A stretch of DNA of 64,000 bases from Gnetum montanum (GCA_015680685.1 MNCI01023453.1:295304-359303); one strand, 5' to 3'. Positions 46,551-59,665 are shown, counted from the first letter of the stretch. Notes: generated by a model not told the origin, from the letters alone. Program-made: numbers and translations.

Positions 46551-48045
46551 CTTGAAAAATTGACAAATTTTTTGAAAATCCAAGGTATAAAATGAGGATG
46601 TGTAGGTCAATGTAAAGGGGTCCAGGGTAATACAAACTAGTCCTGAAGGCACAAAGAGTATAATGGTGTAAAATCTAAGAATGAAAATCATGAAGAGTAT
46701 GAGGAAAAAGGACATGTGTTAGCTCATAGGAACATTTGAACCGGAAGGATGATAAGGGAAAGAAGAACATTGGTAATACTTAGAGGATATAAGATGATGT
46801 GTGGGAGATGTCTTACAAGTACAAATTAAAAGGGTTATGTAAGTGGTTCCTTCTCAAAGCAGGTTCCAACCTATAATGCCCTTACGTAACCACACCTTAC
46901 AATGTCCTTAGGCATTAGAAGGGTTAAATGTAATCTACACCGATACAACAAAACACGCATATGCTAAATACCACCATCATGAGGTATGAATTCTATGCTA
47001 CACAAGACAAAAGTCAAAAATACATGAATAGTGAGATGAGGTGAATTGTAGAAGGGATTGTAGAGATTGGGTCATGAGGTAACTAACTCAGGGCATAATG
47101 AATCCTGTGTGTAAGGTATGATTAATGTGTCATTGGCCTGTCACTCCAAAATCATGACCAAGTTCATTCCTTCGATCAATGACATCACATTGCTTATTTC
47201 CATGATGTACAACCATAAGAGCACCATGATAGCAAGGCGTATGATCACTTGGCATTTTATCCAAGAGAGGAGTGATTTTTGCTTTGCGGCACACATGTTT
47301 TTTTTAATGAAGTATTACTTAATTCAGAGAAGCCACCTACCTTCGGGCATGGGCGCATGTCTTTCCAGTGGGACCCTTATAATAGCATTATTATTTTTTC
47401 TGGCTGAGTGCCATTTGATTACTCTTACTTCCATTTTTCATTAGATCTGCAAGGATCTTAGTACAACCAAGCTACATGATAACTCTTATAGATGCCACCA
47501 AAGAGAATCCACAAGTCCCCTTGATGTCACACCCTGGCCATTCCTTCTTGGTCCATCATTCTTCACTCGGGGCATAATGAGCACAAAATTACTTTAAGTT
47601 TTAATGATTATGAATATCATTGTACCCAAAGTGGAGCCTTTTACTAATAGAATGGGGGAGTGAATGTTGTGGGCTCGCTGTCCAAATAATTAGTCACCCA
47701 AGACTTGATAGCATAGAACAACACCTCAATCAATGAGCCACATGAGTGTTTTATTCATAGATAAGATTACTCATAAAAAGACAAAAAGACAAAACAATAA
47801 ACTGAAAGATGAAAAACTCAAAAATAAAAAATTGTAAAATTAAAGAAGAGGAAAACATTTATTAATTATGCTATTGTTAGAATGGGGATACCCCCGATAA
47901 CGAAATGGTTGAGCATGACTAGAATTAATAAATGAAAGGTTGGGATCCTTGCATGTTGGAAATATTGGGACTTGGTCATACTTACCCCATTGGGGTTCAC
48001 ACACTGGATTAAAGTTGGCATAGTGGGGTAGGTTATAAGGTGTGG
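46551..48045 (-). other. Element 4 3' non-coding region
   Basis: No gene supported. Contains the family segment CAAAGCAGGTTCCAACCT near 46855. An AGAATGGGGGAGTGAATG motif near 47652 recurs at about 53200. Confidence 0.6.
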
Positions 48046-49872
48046 TTAATTGATGAGTGGTTGACCCACTATGGCATCCATGACCATAAGATGGTATGCA
48101 AGGATCGATCTATCTCCCTCGGTGGCTATATTCATTAGGTTGTATGGTTGTTGGAGTATTGGTTGGTGGCCCTGAGGAAGTAATACGAGGCATTGGGTTT
48201 GTGGAGGACGATGCACCATAGTGTTGAACTTGTGTTGAGTTGGAGAATACAGTGGGCCCAAAGTTGTGCTATCCTCTCTTATGATCATGTCGAAAGAAGG
48301 GGTGTCTTCGATGTTGAGGAGAGTTCCCACTACTGTTGTCAGTAGAAACACAAGTAATATTCATGGGTTTTTGCTATGGTGAAAACCCTTCTGAAACACT
48401 TGGTGGTGATGTAGAAGGAAGTGAAGGATGAGAATGTTGAAATTGAGGAGAAGTGTAATGTACACAAGGTGGTGGTCCTATTGGAGAGGATACGGGTTGA
48501 TAGTATTGAGGAGAATAATATTAGTTTGGTGAGATAGAGGATGTTGACCCAATTGGAGAAACAAGATGTTGAACTTGATAAGCACCTAGGTTTAAATTTT
48601 ACAAAGGGTGTAACCAATTTGGGAATGGCCTCCCCCATGACTGGGATTGTTGCCACTATGATTGAACACAGTATTTCTGCATGAACTCTAGATGTAACAT
48701 TCTTCCCCAATGCTCATGTAAATGTGACAAGATTGGGCATTGGACCTTGGGGTGATTATAAAGGAAAACATTACATTGATACATATGATTGACAGTTAAG
48801 TTCTTATTCTTTTCAACCCTTCTTTCTACTTGTCTAAGGGAATTTTATCTTGCTTCTTGGTTTTTCATGACCTTATCTCCAATAATGTTGGCATATTCTC
48901 CACATTTTTTATGCATCCATTCCATCATCATATTGATCTTTTCCTGAACTTCATCCAATGACTATAGTATTGGAAAAGATGATTCCACCTCCTTGTGGTG
49001 AGTTGATTTCTCCTCTTCATTATCATGGGCCCTTATTGATTTAAGGTTTTGGACCTCTTGATATTTTTCAACATTCTCCCATTTAGCCATTTCTCCTTCT
49101 TCTTTTGCTAACCGCTTAATAAGATCTTGGACTTTATGGATTTGGAGTTCATATAATTGACCTCAAGCATACATCCCTAGGTATCCCTTGTTTCATTATG
49201 GAGCCCATCTATGATATGGTACATTAGCCTTTCCTCGAAGAACCCATGGCCTGGGTAGGTTTTTAACAGTGCATGATATCTTTCTAAGGCCATGTCCAAG
49301 GCTTCATGTTATGCTTATTACCACTCTTGGATTTGTCTCCTCAAGGCTGACACTCTTGCATAAGATTGATATCTTTCATTGAAGAGTTCTACCATTTTTG
49401 TCCAATGTCGAATTAATTTTCTTTTTAACAACCTATACCATACTTTTGCTTGGACAACGGGTGTCATAGGAAAGAGCTTAAGTTTTTTCCATCCATTATC
49501 AATGTTGTTCCACACATAGGCATCATGGAAGACTTGTAGATGATGTTGCGAATCTAAATCATAGCCTCTTGAAAACTTAGGAAAGTTATTTAAATCAAGC
49601 CTAGGTAGACAACTTTCCTTGTGATGCCTGCAGGATATTCGAACCGCCTCTTGTATTTGCATTAGGCTTGTAATGGCCAGTAGGGGTTCATCGTCATTGG
49701 GTAGGTTATGCATTCATGATTTGGGACAATTTTGTCTTTGTTTATGTTCATAGGAAAAACCTACATTAGATTGGGTACTCCAAACATCATCTTCGTCATC
49801 ATATAATTTGTTACTTCTCCAATGAATTACCCTACTAGTTGTTGTGTTATCATAATCTTGTGAGAGAGACAT
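48046..49872 (-). pseudogene. Element 4 gag
   Basis: Starts MSLSQDYDNTTTSRVIHWRS at 49872. Capsid-type region 49713-49318 has LDLNNFPKFSRGYDLDSQHH, KVWYRLLKRKLIRHWTKMVE and LFNERYQSYARVSALRRQIQ. The downstream part to 48046 is Pro/Gln/His-rich, in broken frames. Homologous to the gag copies in elements 3 and 5. It shows particle-protein coding only. Confidence 0.82.
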
Positions 49873-49988
49873 TGTGTGTGAATTTGTGTGTGACTTAATT
49901 CAAATTAATTTATTTTCTAAAAGATGTATTGTGAATACTTTGTTACAATGATCTTGTATGATGTAACTAATCTAAATAACTAGCACTA

Positions 49989-50006
49989 TCCCCAGCAATG
50001 ATGCCA
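49989..50006 (-). other. Primer binding site of element 4
   Basis: Minus strand TGGCATCATTGCTGGGGA next to LTR C. Four transitions from the tRNA-Asp-type site. Confidence 0.78.
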
Positions 50007-50007
50007 A

Positions 50008-50913
50008 TGATGAGTGGTGAGGTACCCCTACACTCAACCATACGAATACAAGTGTTTCACACATGATCCAGTTGAACTCCGCAGACAAGCTAGTTGTGGT
50101 ATCTAGATAGTTACTTGTTGATTGTAGTTCACTGTCTTCCCACCTGGACTAGTAATTGATTTTTCACGTATGGTTTAGTCCAGAGTGAGGTTTATTATGT
50201 GTTCCTAAACTAATGCTGCTCCTAGAGATAATGGAAAGTAATTTTTAATTAAGCTAGGAGGAAAGGGAAGAGAGAGTTAAACTAATAGAAGATAGGGAGA
50301 GAGAATCTAAGATAGCCTAAGTGTGATGAGCATTTGTTCCTTAATCATCTGTACACATCTTAGGCCTCATGCATGACTACCACTAGGATTACCAAGTGCA
50401 TGGCCTGAGTATGCTACTGGGATACGAAGCAATCACACGTAGATGCTTGTGACCAAGTCGTATTCATTCTGTGTTTAAGGAGTTTAGGGTGAAGAGATAT
50501 TAACTACAAAAATAATAATTAAATAATTAAAATAAGTGGATGCTACAATGATGAAGTAATATCAATCTTTATTTTTGATCATGTGCATGTCCAAGTATGT
50601 CACACTTGAATAAATGATGTCGTACAATTACTATCATCACACTGTGGACATACACTATGGGCATGCACTGGGAGAATAGGTTGAGAGGAAAAAATAACAA
50701 AAGGCCACTAACTAAACTGACTCCTAAAACTAACCAAAAACTACTAAAAAATTGGCTCTTTTCCCAGGCACCTACATGTGTATTTATAGGTATGCACGAG
50801 AGATGTAATATCGCGTATCCAATATCGCGACCTGGCTACGATATCGTGTATCTGATATTGAGGCTTCAATATCGGGGGTCCAATATCATAGCCTGATGAA
50901 TTACGATTCATCA
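50008..50913 (-). repeat. LTR C, 906 bp
   Basis: TGATGA...TCATCA. Longest of the four because the stretch 50808-50900 carries extra CAATATCGCG/GATATCG units next to the U3 start. Left neighbour is the PBS of element 4; right neighbour is the non-coding part of element 5. Confidence 0.9.
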
Positions 50914-53200
50914 GTATGTTTTATTTTTCTTGAATATTTTTTCAATTTCTTATATATTTTACTTTATTTTTTTGTGAATTTTTCATATTTTCTAATAAGG
51001 TGCTTTATTGCCAACAGAACATAGTGATGTTGTAGTTGTTTGCTACTGGTGGTTTGTACCTAATTTCTTTTATTACTAACGTTTGGTTTCTATTTTTGAA
51101 TTTTGTTGAATACTGACTAAGACAAGGTTCTCTTTCATGGAATAGACAATGAGTCCACATCATCCACCCATCCACCAACTCTATGGTTTTTCTAATTTTG
51201 GAAATATGATGTACATTTTTCATTAATAAAACTTTAACGAAATTGTGACCCTGGTAGTAGATTCAAAGGTTTGGAAAGGGTGTGACTTTAAGAGGATTCA
51301 ATACTATTTTGATGAGTCATGATTTTTCTATCTTTACATATGAGAATCACTATTTTCTTTACTCCAATGTCAGGTATGGAACATACAAAATATATACAAA
51401 CTAACTCAATTGGAATAGAGAGACATTGAGTGCCCAAGTATATTGAGTTACAAGCTTTACAAAATTGGATGTTCATGATAAGAGAAGTGAACAACCTAGA
51501 AAAAAAATTAACATTCAACACCTCTTGGTAAATGAAGAGAGAGATAAAAGATCCAATGATCATGAACGGTCCTCATTACAAGGTGTTGCTACATCATCCT
51601 TGGTGAAGATAGTCCTACGTTTAGTCCATGCTCCCCACTACAATCATAATAGAATCATGAATTAGTATGTAAGGTGTAACACATAGTTGTTAAGTACCTT
51701 GTTTCGTCGGTGGCTACACTCTGCTAGGTTATGATTGTGGTAGATTGATTCCTTTAGTAGTGTTAGGGGGAAGGCTGACAAATAGGGTCAAATAGATAAG
51801 TAGTCCATTAAATTTTAAAAAATTTAACACAAGGAAATATTTGAAGAGGTTGTAAGAATTTACAACAATAGAAAGGAAAGTTCATTGAAAAATGTTATGA
51901 AGATGTGCACAATTGGATGTCACTGATGGGGTAAACAAAAAGATTCGATTGTAAGAGTGTCTAAGGGTAAAGAACTTAAATAATCCAACCAAGAGATATG
52001 CAAGTGGGTCCCTCCCAAAGCAAGAACAAGACTTTTATGCCCTTGCATAACTTTAAACTAAATAGTCTATGGGCTTTGTGGATGATTAATGACTACAAAA
52101 TGTTAAGTACAAAAACCTAGAAGAAACTAAGAATTCTGACACATCAAACCAGGACATCAAACAAGAACATGCAACTAGCGGTGAGGTGAGACATGGAAAG
52201 CATAGATGGATGAGAGAAAGTGAAATGGAGTTTCCAATTAAGGTCACATGAAGTCCCTTGTGGATTTTTTGGTTAAATGACTTAATAGGATCCATCCTTA
52301 AACCAAATCAAAACTAATCATGTTCAATGAATTTGCATCAACATTCTAAGACCAATCCATTCCACTAAGCCATAGGAGTACTCCCATAGAACAACCACCA
52401 TTCCTTATTAGAGAAGAATAGGAAGTGAGGAAGGGCCTTAGTTAGAGGGGATGAGTCCCATAACGAGTGCTTGTAGCCCATTTATTTTGTCTAAGGGGTG
52501 TGCTTTAAATTCCCACCACTTTTTTTGAAATGAGAACCACACCATGCAAAGAAATGAATTTATTTTTTCCAAGGGACCACACCATGCAAGGACTTATTCA
52601 GCTTCCTTTTTTTGGTTGACATGGAATGGTAAGAAATCCATGAAAACACACATGCACCTAGGCAAACAAAAAGATACAAAGAATATTAAATCATGTTGAA
52701 GCCACACCCTATTTAAGCTTTTGAATCCTTTCCAATTCTAGAAACTAAAAAAGCCACAAATTTGTTAGAGTTTTAGTAATGAAAAGGGACTGCACATTTC
52801 CAAAACAAGGAAAACCATAGAGTTTGTTGATCATTGGATGTTGTGGACTCACTACTTGTTTTATGAAAAATAAACCATGTCCTAAACATCCATAAAAAAA
52901 TTCAAAGTAAGAAACTAGACACCAAAAATCAAATAACAGAAATAGTACATACCACCATCAATCAACGCATTACCACTGTACTTGGCACTTATTAACAAAA
53001 AGTTAGAAAATCACACCAAAATAAAAGAAAATATAAAAGAAGGTGTAAAATATTCAAGAAATAGAAAATGTACTAAAAATGGAGCAAAACAAAAATTAGA
53101 AAAGATTAATACCATTAAAACAAAAAGATGTAAAATAAAGAATGTGTAAAACAAAAAGTTGTAAAACAAGAAGATGAAAAATACTTAAGAATCCTAAGGA
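50914..53200 (-). other. Element 5 3' non-coding region
   Basis: No gene. From about 51985 it matches the element 3 region at 22600 onward (GTGGGTCCCTCCCAAAGCA; GGCCTTAGTTAGAGGGGATG). 50914-51900 is AT-rich and unlike the equivalent parts of elements 3 and 4. Confidence 0.6.
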
Positions 53201-53215
53201 CTAGAATGGGGGAGT

Positions 53216-53228
53216 GGGGGGGGGGGGG
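53216..53228. repeat. G13 homopolymer
   Basis: Thirteen consecutive G after GGGGGAGT. Length may be a sequencing estimate. It expands the GAATGGGGGAGTG motif also seen near 47652. Confidence 0.9.
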
Positions 53229-53299
53229 TAATCATCATGAATAAACATTTTTCCATGAAAATGATTAATAAGTGTATAATTGGGATCCATTCATGTATG

Positions 53300-55667
53300 A
53301 AACATTGGTAACCATTCACATCCTAGCCACTGGGTGTCTGTTGCTGGTGCAGTGGATGGGTAGAAAAATTATCAGTCACACACTTGGTTGTTAAATGTAT
53401 GATGGGTCAAGGTATGAGGTATGTGAACATTATGGCTAGCTAGCCCATGATTGCACCCTTGATCATGATATGGTATGCATGGATTTGTTTGTCTCCCCAC
53501 ACATGTAGATTCATTGATTGGATTTGGGATTAGAGTACTAATGGATGGTGGCCCATGTGTAGGCTCAGAGGATGGTGATGATCAAAAGGAAGGTGGTGCA
53601 CTAGATTAGCATTACACTAGCTCAGATGATGTGGTGGGTCCATGCATGGGTTTCCTTTTTCTTACAACTTTTTCTTGACAGGGGATGTTTTTGGCATTAC
53701 GGTTGGAATCCATTAGTGTCAATGTGTCCTTGCACATTTGTAGCACAAGTGACACTCATTCGTTGATATTATGATGCTGAACCTTCTTGAGTTACTGGAA
53801 ATGGAATTGAAGGAGGTGGATTATGAGAATATTGAAAGTAAGTTGGATGGTAAGAGGCACGTAGTGGTGATTCTTCAAGGGATGTCATATATTGATGGCA
53901 CTCGGGAGAGTGGTAGTGACGATTAGAAGTGAAGGATGCAAACCTAGTTGGAGAAACATGGTGTTGATCATAATAGTCATGCATTGTTGGTGGATATGGC
54001 TAATGTGGTTGTGGCCTCCCCCATGATTGTGGTTGTTTCCACTACAATTAAGGACCATGTTGAGGCTAGTAATAAGTTCCCCTAGGATGGTACAATTGGT
54101 TATGGAACTGTCTAAAATTACCTTGTGGAAGAGGAAGTCTCCTGGGCATGTTCTTTTGCACAAACTTCGAATTTAAGTAACCTACCCAATACTCCTATAC
54201 ATGCAACAGTATAGGACATTCGGCCTTTGGATGGTCATATATGCATAGGTCACATTCATCATCTTCATTCGTGGTGGAGTCTTTAGCCTCACTTTTGTCA
54301 GCCACTTTTCTTGTCTGTCGAAAAGTGTTCCTAACTATTCCTTTGTTTTGTGTCCTCTCTTTATTGTGATCACCTAGCATGTGTTGCATGATCTTCTCTA
54401 TGACCATCTCAATAAGAGTTGTGACATTCTCATCTATCCATTTAGACATCCTATTAAAATTTGCTTCTATATTATCAATAGACTCCTTTATCAACAAAGT
54501 CTGATGCAAAATCACCTTATCAAAAATAGTTTCATTTTTCTTACCATAAATTTGGACCTCCTTTGATTGAAGAGTTAGGTCCCAATGATGTTTCTCAACA
54601 TTCTCAAATTTGCAAATCTCTCCTTCTTCTTTTGCCACACACTCTATTATCTCTTTGATCTGATGAGCTTGAAGCTCATATAATTTCCCTGGGGCATACA
54701 TCCCAAGGATCACCCTTATTTCATTATGAGGGCCATCTATGATGTGGTAAAGTTTCTCTTCCTCAGAGAAACCATGGCTTGGACATCGATTCAGTAAGGC
54801 ATAATATCTATTCATGTCCAAGGGCTCATATTATTCTTATTTCCACTCTTGGATTTGTCTCCTAAGATTGGACACTCTTGCATGCATCATTGAAAAGTTC
54901 CAACATTGTGGACCATCGTCAGATTAAGCTTGGTCTCAACAATCTATACCACATTTGGGCTCTATCAATTAGTGTCCTAGGAAAGATCTTAAGATTTTTC
55001 CATCCACTTTCAATGTTATAAATAGCATAGGCATCATGGAAGGCTTGTAAATGATGTTGTGAATCTAAATCATAGCCTTCTACAAATTTTGGAATATTAT
55101 TCATGTCAAGATTAGGTAGTTGACTCTTTTTGTGATGCCCACAAGATATCTTAACAACCTCTATGATATGCATTAGGCTCTTAGTGGTTAATATGGGTTA
55201 ATTATCATCAAACAAATTGTGAGGAAAATTTCTATGTTCATGGTGACTTCTTTAACTTTTCTCATGGGTTTGATTCTAATTTTTTGTCCAACCCTTTAAT
55301 GGATCTCTATATCTATACCAACATTCATCTTTTTTAAAACTAGAAGTTGAAGGGAAAGAGGAAGATGAGGAATTGGAAGAGTTTCCATGGCTTCTATGGT
55401 GTTTCCTAGGGTCCCTTAATTTATCATTGTGGTTTTAGAGAAGGTCTTAGGCCTTAAGGCTTCCCCTGGTTTAGGACCTATGTCATCTCCTCCAAGATTG
55501 TGTACATTAGGTGAATGTAGTCTTTGAGTGTTGTTAGGGTGGTCATGATCATAAGAAACCTTTTCATAAGGTTAATCACTCTAATATTCTTCATCATATA
55601 TCTTGTTAGTTCTCTCATGAATGTATCTGCTATGTAGTGCATAGTCACTTCTGTGCAACAGAGACAT
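53300..55667 (-). pseudogene. Element 5 gag
   Basis: Starts MSLLHRSDYALHSRYIHERT at 55667. Capsid part 55173-54919 has LDMNNIPKFVEGYDLDSQHH and WYRLLRPSLI. The longest open block, 54821-54195 (208 residues), has MNRYYALLNRCPSHGFSEEE, a helical middle and the zinc knuckle CDLCIYDHPKAEC with all four metal ligands. A Tyr/His/Pro-rich tail is at 53984-53769. It is the best-preserved gag of the three relatives, though still interrupted by frame changes. Confidence 0.85.
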
Positions 55668-55773
55668 TATTCGTGGTTTATGGTGTGTTTGAATCAATAG
55701 CTTCTAAAAGATATATCATTAAGTCCTTTATAGTGATCTTGTATAATATAACTAATTTAGGTAACTAGCACCA

Positions 55774-55791
55774 TCCCCTACAACAATGCCA
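55774..55791 (-). other. Primer binding site of element 5
   Basis: Minus strand TGGCATTGTTGTAGGGGA next to LTR D. Close to the tRNA-Asp-type site, mostly transitions away. Confidence 0.78.
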
Positions 55792-55792
55792 A

Positions 55793-56585
55793 TGATGAGC
55801 GGTGAGATACCTCTATGCTCAACCATACGAATCACAAGTGTTCATGCATGATTTGGTCAAATTCTATTGATGGGACTAGTTGTGGCATCTAGATATTTAT
55901 GCTTTGATTGTAGTTCTTTATCTTCTAACTTGGACTAGTGGTAGCTTTGTCATGTATGGTTTAGTTTAAAGTGAGACGTATGATGTTTTTTCTAATTCTA
56001 CGCTACTTCTGATGAAAATAAAAAGGTAATTTGATGAAATAAGATATAAACTAGCCTAACACAAGTAACTACCCCATTTTCCTAGACACATCCTGAACAC
56101 ATATAGTGCTGTTGGGCTACCAAAAGTTAACCATTGTGAAGTTACCAAGTACTATATGAATGCTCGAAGTGGTCATGCTTATATCCATTAACTACTGGAA
56201 GTAATTACTTAATTCAAATGTAGTAAATTAAAGTGCATTAAAAAAACATTAATCTATTCTTAGTGCTACAAGGATTGTTAAAAGAGTTCATTTTTATTCT
56301 TGTCACACTGTTGTGCTCAGGTACATCAATGTTCGAACAAAAGAACCATACACACATAGAATCCTTCTGCAAGCACTCAGAAAATATTCTAACTTTGAGA
56401 AAAATAAATGGTAAGAGCTCTGCTACTTTGACTGAAAACTAACTTGAAAACTAACTTAAAATGGGAGCCTAGGCATTGTATTTATAGGCCAAAGTATATA
56501 CCTTGATGTTGGGTACCTGATGTTGCATCCAGGCCCCAATGTTGCATACCTAACATTAGAGCAAACAGAAAAGAACGATTCATCA
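55793..56585 (-). repeat. LTR D, 793 bp
   Basis: TGATGA...TCATCA. Similar to LTRs A-C, with a diverged U3 start (GATGTTGGGTACCTGATGTT). The right flank AATGT has no matching duplication that I can find. Confidence 0.88.
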
Positions 56586-56759
56586 AATGTCAAGGCTCCA
56601 ATGTGAAGATAGGCAAATCATGACTCAACATCTTTGTTCCTCTCTACTTGCTTAAGCACACATGTGTTTTCATGGATTTCATATTGTTCCATGTCAACTA
56701 ATAACAGGAAGTTGAATAAGCCTTTGCATGGTATGGTTCCCATTTAAAAATTCATAAAA

Positions 56760-57590
56760 AATATAAAATAAGAAAAAAGAAAAAAAAAACATTATGGGAA
56801 TTCAAAGCACACCCCTTAGAAAAAATAAGCATGCTAAAAGAACTAGTTATGGGACTAGAAAGACATGTTACCCATGCCTAAAGGTCCCCTTTAACTAAGG
56901 CCCTTTTTCACTTCCTACTTCTCTTTTCTTCTCAAATAAGGAATGGTGATTATCTGTGGAAGCATTCTTGTGTCTTGAGGAGATGGACTAGTCCTAGACT
57001 AGTAATGCGAAGTCACTAAAAGTGTTTGGTTTTGGTCTGGACTAAGGATGGACTTTTATCAAGTCATTTAACCATAAACTTTACACGGGACTTTATATGA
57101 CCATGATTGGGTAATCCATTTCACTTTCTATCTCATCCATCAATGCTTTCTATAACTCACTTCACTATTGGTTTTCATGTTTTTATTCAATGTCTTAGTT
57201 TGATGTGTTTAAATGCTTAAGTAGATTCTTCCAAATTTGGTCCTTAACTTTTCATTACCATTAATCAACTATGGGGCCCACAAAGGGATGAGTTTATGTA
57301 AGGGAAAAAAGGGCATAAGCCTGCTATGGGGAGGACTCACTTGCATAGCTCTTGGTTGGGATAGTTAAGTTCCTTATCCTTAGACATTTTTGCAATCAAA
57401 TATTTTGCATTCCACAATGGTTGCATCCCACTGTGTTCTCCTTAAGGAATTTCTCCAGTCTGTCTCCATATTTTATGAAATCTCAAGCCCTCTTCATGTA
57501 TCTCATTGTGTTCTTGTTTTCATGGGCATTCATTTGATTCCAATTTTGCTCAAAAACTCCTTGTATTTTTTGAATTTTGACTTGGTCAAC
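56760..57590 (+). mobile_element. Opposite-strand 3' end fragment of the element 3-5 group
   Basis: 56790-56960 and 57280-57345 are reverse complements of the family segments at 23000-23170 and 22600-22760, in the order expected for a plus-strand element ending to the right. It lies head-to-head with LTR D. No gag was seen for this copy. Confidence 0.7.
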
Positions 57591-57593
57591 AAG

Positions 57594-58100
57594 GATGAAT
57601 AACTGCATCGACTAAACCCAGTCGATGCAACTAACCATATCAACTAGGTTCCATCGATGCAACCCAATCAACGCATGGGAAAATTTCTATATATAGTGCC
57701 CACCACTTAGGAATTTTTTTCCATTTGCTTCAAATGTAAAGGGATTTTTTGCAATTTTTCAAAGCTCAAAACCTTCTAGAGTCCGTAACATTCAACCATT
57801 TGTCTGATGTACTTCATTCTTCATTCCTACAGCTTCTAGAGGTAGGCTTTATGTCATGGGGATTACAAACATTAGGTTTTTGATAGAATTTTTTTTAGAA
57901 TTTTTCTAACTACCCCATGGGTTTAATGAATAAAATAATATTAAATCATCAACCTATGGAAGTTAAACCCTTCCAACACACTCCAATAACCTATTTAATT
58001 AGATAATAATAAAATAATATTAAAATGATCAAACCAGCCATGATCACAGCTTAGCCACGTGTAAGTGCCCCAAGGAATAAGGTATTCCAAAATTTTTAAA
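57594..58100 (+). repeat. Decayed LTR-like block after the fragment
   Basis: Begins GATGAATAACTGCATCGACT where an LTR start is expected, has TCGATGCAAC repeats, and a plus-strand TATA stretch CTATATATAG near 57690. The rest is too diverged to align by eye. Confidence 0.45.
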
Positions 58101-58115
58101 GTTACATAATAAGTC

Positions 58116-59196
58116 CTAATCCTTGGTCATGTTGTGATTATAGATGGCATTGAAATTGAAATGCTTGTAGGAAGGAGGATCATCCCAAGCAAGGGACAAA
58201 CAACCTAGAGCTAGAAGAGAGCAATAAAAACTCATGCGATATGACCTTTTTAGGAGGATCTCGAAGAGGAATTTGTCTAAAAAATTCCAAAGGAAGCGAC
58301 CATAACTAAACAATGCCATCAAGATGAGGCACCAATATAAGTTCCAAGACTTGAGGTCACATGGACTTAGGCTTGCCTTGATCAAATCAAGCCTTGTGAC
58401 ATCCAATGTTTAGTTTTCTAAGAATTAAACTTGGGACCATTCTTAGAACATGCTCCACCAGAAGTCAAGATGCAATTGTAGAACTATCCCATATGACCAA
58501 TCATCACTTCCAGTAGAAAACAATATTTGAAAGAGACATAGCTCTTCTGGAATAGTAGGCAGGTGGGAGCCACTATAAAGATCAAGGACATTCAACTATC
58601 CTACTCGATGGAGGCCACTGGGCAAGCCCTCAGATTTCCTAATATTGGAACAAATTTGGCAAAGATATCCACACAAGCATACCTAGAGGCAAAGAGGCAC
58701 TAAACCCAGTGATGTTATAGAGTGGACTGTAAGGAGTATGGTGCACTCACCCTAACAAAGTGTATATATTTCAAGATATTAGCCTATCACCTCAATCTAA
58801 TGGTGAGGCCCAATAAGGTAACTACCTTTTCCATTCATGTGTGTGTTGCTCTAAGTAGAAAATTCCTTGTCAAGCTTCTATAGCTGATCTATCTGGAGAT
58901 AGAGAAGTGATTTAAGGAAAATGAACGTGGAAGAAAGGCCCTACCCTTTCCGTACCACATCAAAAAACTATGCAAAAGGGCAAGAATAATTCGGTACATC
59001 AACAATACAAGCAATCATGCTCCTTCTACCTCTTGGGTAGAAATGATGAAAGACAACACCTCTGTCACAACCAAGGAAGAGGATCAGCAACCACCACCTC
59101 CACCATCCACTCATGACACAACGTTGGAGTTCCGCATTGCCCTTGAAAAAATGCATGAAATCCAAGAGCATCTCTTGCATAAGCAAGAGCAATGAT
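58116..59196 (+). pseudogene. Second ORF of the 'plant transposon protein'-like type, broken
   Basis: Plus-strand remnant in several frames. Recognisable matches to the 18975-20437 pseudogene: ATIKIKDIQLSYSMEA and LRFPNIGTNLAKISTQAYLE (about 58570-58700), LTLTKCIYFKILAYHLN (about 58740-58800), LVKLL, then ALPFPYHIKKLCKRARIIRY and a Gln/Pro-rich, Glu-rich tail ending HLLHKQEQ at 59196. It follows an LTR-like block with a TATA box, as the first copy does. No catalytic residues are evident. Function unknown. Confidence 0.55.
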
Positions 59197-59219
59197 CAAG
59201 AATATCTATTTATGCTCAA

Positions 59220-59665
59220 AATTGGTCACACTCATTCCGCCAATTGATTAATGTGTATGAAAATGTAAATATTAACTAAGTATTTAAAAAGTAAATTGGA
59301 TTGAAGGTGAATCTATTCTAATTCAAAGTGCTACAATGAATATGAATCAATTTCAATCCTATTATTGTTCATGAAATATGTCTAGGTACAAGGCCACTCA
59401 AGTAAAATTCTGTATAATTGACTCACATCCATGTTGCAGGTGCTCACTAACTGTTTGCTAAGATTACAAGAGAAACTGCAAGAGTTTGGCTACACTATTG
59501 ACCAAATGATGCCTCTATGCAAAGGGTGTGTGCATATAGATAGGCTTCAAGCAACTTAGAGTCAACGCATAGGGACCAATGCATCCAAGGATAGATCGAC
59601 AAGGATGCATTGATGGGGATGTATTGATGCAACTACTAAAAATATGATTGTTCATCAACCACCTC
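59220..59665 (-). repeat. Partial LTR of the element 3-5 group
   Basis: Shares the block around AACTGCAAGAGTTTAGCTAA (here AACTGCAAGAGTTTGGCTAC near 59475) and the following short TATA-like stretch with LTRs A-D. Ends at about 59660 with GTTCATCAAC, a trace of the LTR terminus. Confidence 0.6.

Larger units (their letters stand above)
46551..50913 (-). mobile_element. Element 4: gag-only relative of element 3
   Basis: 5' LTR C (50008-50913), PBS (49989-50006), gag (49872 leftwards to about 48046), then about 1.5 kb of family non-coding sequence (46551-48045) up to the element 3 insertion point. Its own 3' LTR is not recognised; part may lie left of 21105 as the U3-like block. No protease, RT or integrase was seen. 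Confidence 0.75.
50914..56585 (-). mobile_element. Element 5: gag-only relative of element 3
   Basis: 5' LTR D (55793-56585), PBS (55774-55791), gag (55667 to about 53300) and a 3' non-coding region (50914-53200) that runs up to LTR C. LTR C may serve as its 3' LTR, which would make elements 4 and 5 a shared-LTR tandem. No pol domains. Confidence 0.72.

Noticed and set aside
58116-58406. Minus-strand frame with hydrophobic segments
   Set aside because: Opposite strand of the plus-strand pseudogene; apparent membrane helices come from A-rich coding on the other strand.
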